From Candidatus Anaerobutyricum stercoripullorum (GTDB taxonomy: Bacteria; Bacillota; Clostridia; Lachnospirales; Lachnospiraceae), in assembly GCA_019114885.1 (NCBI GenBank), contig DXEQ01000058.1, positions 1 through 9,674 on the forward strand: DNA of 9,674 nucleotides, in the 5' to 3' direction. Position 1 is the stretch's first letter, and every line of letters begins with the position of its first letter. Positions 5,974 through 9,674 of this stretch are shown piece after piece. The notes under the pieces are model-generated. The model made no database searches. It saw only the letters and a program-made list of their open reading frames with translations, and was not told the DNA's origin. The position numbers were made by a program, and so were the translations under genes.

Positions 5974-6858
5974 ATGGGCATTTATACCATGGAAAATGAC
6001 AAGCTGACCGTGGTCATTTCTGATCATGGCGCAGAGCTGGTCAATCTTTTTGACCGGCCGAACCAGAGAGAGCTGATCTGGCAGGCGGACCCGGAGTTCT
6101 GGGCACGACACGCGCCGATTCTTTTTCCGAATGTGGGCAAACATTTCGGAGGAAAGTATCTGTACGAAGGTAAGGAGTATCCGGCAGGACAGCACGGTTT
6201 TGCGAGAGATATGGAGTTTCAGCGTGTGGAATGTGACGGCAGTATGATCCGGCATCGTCTGACGTCCACGGAGGGGACAAGGGAGAGATATCCGTTTGAC
6301 TTTCAGCTGGATGTGACCCATTGCCTCGAGGGCAATCGCCTGACGGTGCAGTGGGATGTGACGAATCAGGGAGGCGAGACGATGTACTTTACCATCGGAG
6401 CGCATCCGGCTTTCCGGGTGAACGTGCTTCCTGATACGGAGTTTGAAGATTATTTCCTGCAGTTTGCGCCGGATGTGGACGAGCTGTCCTACATCCTGCT
6501 GGATACGGACAGCGGCACGGCCGTCACTGACAAGGTGTGGCCGATGAAATTGAAAGACCATCGATACCGGCTGCGGAAGGATATGTTTGATAAGGACGCC
6601 CTCGTTTTTGACGGCGGGCAGATTCAGTGGGCGGCGCTGGCGCTGCCGGACGGCACGCCGTACGTGGCTCTTGAGAGCAGAGATTTCCCGAACTACGGTA
6701 TCTGGTCAAAACCGGGCGCGCCGTATGTATGTCTGGAACCGTGGTGCGGACGTTGCGACAACCGTGGCTTTGAGGGAGAGATCTCTGCGAAACCGGGCAT
6801 CATCGCCCTGGCTCCGGGTGAGAGCTTTACAAAGAGTTATGATATCATCGTGTTCTGA
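5974..6858 (+). CDS. Aldose 1-epimerase family protein, LacX-like
   Basis: A 294-residue protein of the galactose mutarotase-like beta-sandwich superfamily, which interconverts alpha and beta anomers of sugars. The N-terminus MGIYTMENDKLTVVISDHGAEL is typical of the LacX subgroup. Expected active-site residues are present: His74 in GQHGFAR, His144 in GAHPAF and the likely catalytic Glu255 in CLEPW. I chose ATG 5974 because AGGAGGG at 5961-5967 lies 6 nt ahead, a strong promoter lies just upstream, and family homology begins there. The frame stays open back to an ATG at 5827, but that would place the terminator hairpin and promoter inside the coding sequence. Length fits the family (about 290-300). 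The sugar is unknown, and no other sugar genes are nearby. It is probably transcribed alone and converges on murI. Confidence 0.9.
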   Translation: MGIYTMENDKLTVVISDHGAELVNLFDRPNQRELIWQADPEFWARHAPILFPNVGKHFGGKYLYEGKEYPAGQHGFARDMEFQRVECDGSMIRHRLTSTEGTRERYPFDFQLDVTHCLEGNRLTVQWDVTNQGGETMYFTIGAHPAFRVNVLPDTEFEDYFLQFAPDVDELSYILLDTDSGTAVTDKVWPMKLKDHRYRLRKDMFDKDALVFDGGQIQWAALALPDGTPYVALESRDFPNYGIWSKPGAPYVCLEPWCGRCDNRGFEGEISAKPGIIALAPGESFTKSYDIIVF

Positions 6859-6949
6859 TAGGACGTTTCTTTAAGTGATCGCTGCTATCGCAGGCAGGGT
6901 GGACGGACGATGGCGGCATTGCCGATCCCGCGCTCTGTGAGAAGAGCGC
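6859..6949. other. Convergent intergenic region without a clear terminator
   Basis: It separates the 3' ends of the epimerase gene (plus) and murI (minus). Only small hairpins are visible: CTGC/GCAG at 6882-6893, CGGC/GCCG at 6914-6924, and a better GCGCTCT (6930-6936) with AGAGCGC (6943-6949), 7 bp, abutting the murI stop codon. None has a T-tract on either strand, so the two transcripts may overlap here or end by another mechanism. Confidence 0.5.
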
Positions 6950-7732
6950 CTATATCTCCCGCCGGAACAGGTATTCGGACCGCCGCAGCATCTCCGGGTC
7001 GTCGGAGCTGTTTAAGAAGGTGACCTGTCCTTTGTGGCCGTCCTCCCGCAGGAGGCCGGCCTCGGTGATGCGGCGGCGCAGTTCTCTGGCGGTGCCGAAG
7101 CTGCCGTCAAAGATCTCCACGGACGGACCGACGATGGCGCGGATCTCCCGGCGCAGGAATGGGTAATGCGTACAGCCCAGCACAACGCCGGTGAGATTTT
7201 TGTCCAGGTACGGCGAGATCTTCTCCCGCAGATAGTCATCGACTTCTGCGCCGTCCAGATTCCCCGCCTCCACGAACTCCATGAGGCCCGGACACGGCAG
7301 CGGGTAGATATCCGCCTGCTCGTCATAGAGGGCTTCCAGTTTGTGGAATTTTTCTTCTTTCAGAGTGACGGGAGTGGCCATGACAAGCACCCGGGGATGA
7401 TCGCAGGCAAAGACGGCCGGCTTGATGGCCGGTTCCACACCGACCAGCGGTACGTCGGGATACATTTTCCGCAGGATGGCGACGGCCGCGCTGGTGGCGG
7501 TGTTGCAGGCGATGGCGATGGCCTTGGCGTGCTTTTTCTCAATGAAGTCCGTGACCCGCTCAATGGTCAGACGGCGCACCACTTCCGTGGGCTTGGTCCC
7601 GTAAGGAGCGTGGCGGGAATCGCCGTAATAGATAAAGTCTTCTTCCGGCATCAGCCGGACCATTTCTTTCAGTACACTGATTCCACCCATGCCGGAATCA
7701 AAGACGGCGATGGGATCTGTGATCTTTGCCAT
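6950..7732 (-). CDS. murI: Glutamate racemase
   Basis: Converts L-glutamate to D-glutamate for peptidoglycan synthesis in the cytoplasm, using two cysteines as acid/base pair and no cofactor. It is 260 residues, the usual family length. FDSGMGGISVLKE at 11-23 contains the active-site Asp12-Ser13, followed by YGDSRHAPYGTK at 36-47, ACNTATSAA at 75-83 with catalytic Cys76, and LGCTHYPFL at 185-193 with catalytic Cys187 and His189. The minus-strand start at 7732 has GGGAGGA about 6 nt upstream. The gene is divergent from the phosphoesterase gene and shares an interleaved promoter region with it. All key residues are intact, so the protein should be active. Confidence 0.97.
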   Translation of the reverse strand: MAKITDPIAVFDSGMGGISVLKEMVRLMPEEDFIYYGDSRHAPYGTKPTEVVRRLTIERVTDFIEKKHAKAIAIACNTATSAAVAILRKMYPDVPLVGVEPAIKPAVFACDHPRVLVMATPVTLKEEKFHKLEALYDEQADIYPLPCPGLMEFVEAGNLDGAEVDDYLREKISPYLDKNLTGVVLGCTHYPFLRREIRAIVGPSVEIFDGSFGTARELRRRITEAGLLREDGHKGQVTFLNSSDDPEMLRRSEYLFRREI

Positions 7733-7806
7733 AGTATCCTCCCAAATGTATGTTAAATAAGCGATAAATCCGTAATTGGTTTCTCTTTTTTATCCAAAAC
7801 ATAAAT

Positions 7807-7835
7807 AGTATAGTTTCTTTTTTTGCCAAAATCAA
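7807..7835 (-). promoter_or_regulatory. murI promoter (minus strand)
   Basis: Read on the minus strand, TTGATT (complement of 7830-7835) is a good -35 and TATACT (complement of 7807-7812) a good -10, with exactly 17 nt between them. The -10 lies about 75 nt before the murI start codon. The spacer contains an A-tract, and the promoter occupies the same DNA as the divergent plus-strand promoter. Confidence 0.7.
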
Positions 7836-7842
7836 GTATAAT
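7814..7842 (+). promoter_or_regulatory. Phosphoesterase gene promoter (plus strand)
   Basis: TATAAT at 7837-7842 is a perfect -10. At 17 nt spacing the -35 is TTTCTT (7814-7819), a weak match within a T-rich run. The -10 lies one base beyond the murI -35 on the other strand, so the two promoters overlap almost completely. The start codon at 7890 has AAAAGGGGA at 7876-7884. Confidence 0.65.
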
Positions 7843-7889
7843 CTTAAGGCGGCTGCAATACATGAATCAGAGAATAAAAGGGGATTAAT

Positions 7890-8384
7890 ATGGGAAAAAA
7901 GATTTTGGTGGTCAGCGATAATCACGGAAGTATGGATAATCTGACGATCGCGCTGGATTATATGAAGGGGCAGATGGACGCGCTGGTCCATTGCGGGGAC
8001 TCGGAGTTCCCGCCAAAGATGCTCCGCAATCTCGTTGACTGTCCGGTATATCTGGCGGAAGGAAACTGTGATTACTATTTTACCGGGGACAGCGAGGATA
8101 TCTTTGAGATAGAGGGACATGTCTGCTTTGTGACCCACGGCAACCGGTACGGCGTCAACTGGGGAGAGGATGAGCTCCTTGATAAGGCCCTTGAGATGGG
8201 GGCCGATCTCGTGTTTTACGGGCACACCCACGTACCCGCCTATCATGTGTATGAGGAAGAGGGTGTGACGGTTTTTAATCCGGGCAGCATCGCGCAGCCG
8301 CGGCAGTACCCGCCGGTGCCGAGCTTTCTCGTGGTGGAGCTGAAGGACGACGGAGAGGTGGAGCCACATTTTTATAAACTGTGA
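7890..8384 (+). CDS. YfcE/MJ0936-family metallophosphoesterase
   Basis: A 164-residue calcineurin-like phosphodiesterase with a two-metal active site. The full motif series is present: SDNHGS (Asp10, His12), CGDSE (Asp37), GNCD (Asn59, Asp61), VTHG (His83), GHTHVP (His112, His114), and NPGSIAQPR near the C-terminus. Length matches the family (about 160-185). Relatives hydrolyse phosphodiesters such as bis-pNPP in vitro; the natural substrate is mostly unknown. In Bacillus the relative ysnB lies with the glutamate racemase gene racE and a RdgB-type NTP pyrophosphatase gene. Here the racemase is next door but divergent, and no NTP pyrophosphatase is seen. No clear terminator follows, so some transcription may continue into the kinase gene. 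Confidence 0.93.
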   Translation: MGKKILVVSDNHGSMDNLTIALDYMKGQMDALVHCGDSEFPPKMLRNLVDCPVYLAEGNCDYYFTGDSEDIFEIEGHVCFVTHGNRYGVNWGEDELLDKALEMGADLVFYGHTHVPAYHVYEEEGVTVFNPGSIAQPRQYPPVPSFLVVELKDDGEVEPHFYKL

Positions 8385-8413
8385 CATATCTGGCATGGAA
8401 AAATTATCATGAT

Positions 8414-8448
8414 TGGTCATTTTCGGGCAGACCAGATTGTGCTATGCT
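8414..8448 (+). promoter_or_regulatory. Promoter of the kinase gene with a small inverted repeat
   Basis: TATGCT at 8443-8448 preceded by TGC (8440-8442) forms an extended -10. The -35 at 17 nt spacing (8420-8425, TTTTCG) is weak. TGGTC (8414-8418) and GACCA (8430-8434) form an inverted repeat over the -35 area that could be an operator. The core TTGTGCTAT is identical to that of the epimerase promoter at 5932-5940. Confidence 0.5.
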
Positions 8449-8490
8449 ACAGAAGAGATGATTTTTGTCATAATGCGCCTGGAGGTAAGT

Positions 8491-9312
8491 ATGAGAAAAC
8501 AAAAACGAGTGGCGGTCATCAATGATGTGACGGGGTTTGGCCGCTGTGCGGCGGCGGTGGCGCAGCCGATCATTTCGGCCATGAAGATGCAGTGCTGCGT
8601 CCTGCCCACGGCGATCCTTTCGGTCCACACCGGATTTCCCGATTACTTTCTGCATGACTTTACGCCTTATCTGAAAGAATATATCGACAGCTGGGAGAAG
8701 ACGGGCATTGCCTTTGACGGTATCTGTTCCGGTTTTATCGGATCAAAAGAGCAGATCTCGCTGGTGGTGGATTTTTTTGAGCGATTTAAAAAAGAAGATA
8801 CGCTGGCGGTGGTGGACCCGGTCATGGGAGATTACGGCAAGCTGTACTCCTCCTATACGGATGAAATGTGCCAGGAGATGAAGCGGCTTTTGCCTTTCGC
8901 GGATGTGCTGACGCCCAATCTGACAGAGGCCTGCCGGATGCTGGATCTGGACTATCATAAAGTGGATATGTCGCCGGATTCTCTGGAGGAGATTGGCCAT
9001 GCCCTCTCGGAGCAGGGACCGGACCGGGTGGTGATCACCGGCCTGCAGCAGGGAGAGCGCATTTTCAATTATATCTATGAGCGGGGGAAGAGCGCGAAGC
9101 TTATCGCCACCAGAAAGATTGGCGGCGACCGTTCGGGGACGGGAGATGTATTCGCCTCCATCGTTACCGGTGCCCTCCTGCAGGGAGACGATTTTGAGAA
9201 GGCCGTCCGGCGGGCCATCACATTTCTGGATAAGGCCATTGCTTTTACTGTGCGGCAGGACCTGCCGTGGAACTATGGGATCTGTTTTGAAGAATATTTA
9301 AAGGAGTTGTAG
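8491..9312 (+). CDS. Pyridoxal/pyridoxamine kinase-like protein (ribokinase superfamily)
   Basis: A 273-residue PfkB/ribokinase-fold kinase, best matched to the vitamin B6 salvage kinases that phosphorylate pyridoxal, pyridoxine or pyridoxamine with ATP. Visible are the N-terminal strand and substrate loop VAVINDVTGFGRCA (7-20), PTAILSVHTGFP (39-50), VVDPVMGDYGKLY (107-119) with the metal/phosphate region, TPNLTEA (141-147), VVITG (180-184), and the anion hole GDRSGTGD (212-219) with catalytic Asp219. The ATG at 8491 is chosen because GGAGG at 8481-8485 lies 5 nt ahead and homology starts at once. The frame is open back to an ATG at 8413, but that would overlap the promoter. A hydroxymethylpyrimidine kinase (ThiD-type) activity cannot be excluded, as some relatives do both. 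The downstream radical SAM gene begins 3 nt after the stop. Confidence 0.87.
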   Translation: MRKQKRVAVINDVTGFGRCAAAVAQPIISAMKMQCCVLPTAILSVHTGFPDYFLHDFTPYLKEYIDSWEKTGIAFDGICSGFIGSKEQISLVVDFFERFKKEDTLAVVDPVMGDYGKLYSSYTDEMCQEMKRLLPFADVLTPNLTEACRMLDLDYHKVDMSPDSLEEIGHALSEQGPDRVVITGLQQGERIFNYIYERGKSAKLIATRKIGGDRSGTGDVFASIVTGALLQGDDFEKAVRRAITFLDKAIAFTVRQDLPWNYGICFEEYLKEL

Positions 9313-9315
9313 AGC

Positions 9316-9674
9316 ATGATTTTATATACGGCAAAAAATGGAGTGTATTATAACCTGGAAGATTTCAGACAGGATTTATCCGATCTTAAGGAGAACGGAT
9401 TCACCAATAAGATCTATATCAATATGACAAACCGCTGTTCCTGTTCCTGCACCTTCTGTCTGCGGAGCCTCAAGGAATTCAATGAACATAACAGCCTGTG
9501 GCTTAAGGAAGACCCGACCGTGGAGGAAGTGAAGGCGGAGTTTGAGAAGTACGACTGGTCCCACGTGGATGAAATCATTTTCTGCGGATTCGGGGAGCCG
9601 ACCATGCGCCTTGACGATCTTGTGCAGGTGGCTTCCTGGTTAAAGAGCGTGCATCCGAATATTCCGATCCGGAT
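9316..9674 (+). CDS. TatD-associated radical SAM protein (3' partial)
   Basis: The first 119 residues of a radical SAM enzyme; the frame is open to the last base of the window. NRCSCSCTFC holds the 4Fe-4S ligands Cys41, Cys45 and Cys48 in C-x3-C-x2-C spacing, with an extra Cys43. FCGFGEPT at 89-96 is the GGEP-type S-adenosylmethionine-binding motif. The short pre-motif region (MILYTAKNGVYYNL... KIYINMTNRC) and the LRS after the cysteines resemble the clostridial family of radical SAM proteins encoded beside or fused to TatD nuclease, whose reaction is not known. The family name is from memory; the radical SAM call itself is firm. The start at 9316 has AAGGAG at 9301-9306 inside the kinase's last codons, so the two are probably translationally coupled. 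Confidence 0.88.
   Translation, partial: MILYTAKNGVYYNLEDFRQDLSDLKENGFTNKIYINMTNRCSCSCTFCLRSLKEFNEHNSLWLKEDPTVEEVKAEFEKYDWSHVDEIIFCGFGEPTMRLDDLVQVASWLKSVHPNIPIR

Noticed and set aside
5953..6561. Open frame of 202 codons on the minus strand inside the epimerase gene
   Set aside because: It is antisense to an intact aldose epimerase-like gene with its own promoter and strong ribosome binding site.
6930..6949. Hairpin GCGCTCT/AGAGCGC as a terminator for murI
   Set aside because: No T-tract follows on the minus strand and it abuts the stop codon directly, so it is mentioned only as part of the intergenic region.
7034..7756. Open frame of 240 codons on the plus strand across murI
   Set aside because: It is antisense to murI, whose racemase motifs are complete. 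The predicted peptide has no recognisable family and no fitting ribosome binding site.
7698..8420. Open frame of 240 codons on the minus strand across the phosphoesterase gene and promoter region
   Set aside because: It is the reverse complement of a gene with every metallophosphoesterase motif, and it also overlaps the murI start and both promoters.
8413..8490. N-terminal extension of the kinase from ATG 8413
   Set aside because: It overlaps the extended -10 promoter and lacks a ribosome binding site, whereas GGAGG sits properly before ATG 8491.

Overview
This window looks like ordinary chromosome from a moderately GC-rich Firmicute of the class Clostridia, most likely the family Lachnospiraceae. 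The grounds are a fused AccD-AccA carboxyltransferase, a MarR regulator closing a lipid-synthesis operon, a TatD-associated radical SAM gene, strong AGGAGG-type ribosome binding sites and TATAAT promoters. The family-level placement is inference from gene content. I see no phage, transposon, CRISPR array, rRNA or tRNA.

Layout. (1) Positions 1-3117, plus strand: the 3' end of a fatty-acid synthesis operon. It holds accDA (its start lies before the window), an FMN oxidoreductase of the nitronate monooxygenase/FabK family and a MarR regulator, with gaps of 21 and 12 nt, closed by a terminator near 3134-3192. (2) 3273-4669, plus: an RluA-family pseudouridine synthase with unusual internal insertions, then a 64-residue cysteine-motif protein of unknown function. 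(3) 4701-5772, plus: a long hairpin with a T-tract that runs straight into the start codon of an NMT1/THI5-type substrate-binding lipoprotein, which has no transporter partners nearby. (4) 5974-6858, plus: an aldose 1-epimerase-like (LacX-type) protein behind its own extended -10 promoter. (5) 6950-7732, minus: glutamate racemase, convergent with the epimerase gene and divergent from the next gene, with the two divergent promoters interleaved. (6) 7890-9674, plus: a YfcE/MJ0936-type metallophosphoesterase, a pyridoxal/pyridoxamine kinase-like protein, and the beginning of a radical SAM protein that runs off the end of the window.

How the genes work together. The first block makes malonyl-CoA (AccDA) and carries a likely flavin reductase and a likely lipid-responsive repressor, so it is a coherent fatty-acid module. 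The rest is housekeeping: RNA modification, solute uptake, sugar anomer interconversion, D-glutamate supply for peptidoglycan, phosphoester hydrolysis, vitamin B6 salvage and an uncharacterised radical SAM enzyme. The kinase and radical SAM gene are probably translated as a pair.

I do not see a convincing new multi-gene system. The items most worth a second look are the hairpin that contains the lipoprotein gene's ribosome binding site, the interleaved murI/phosphoesterase promoters, the 64-residue cysteine protein, and the cysteine cluster in the FMN oxidoreductase.
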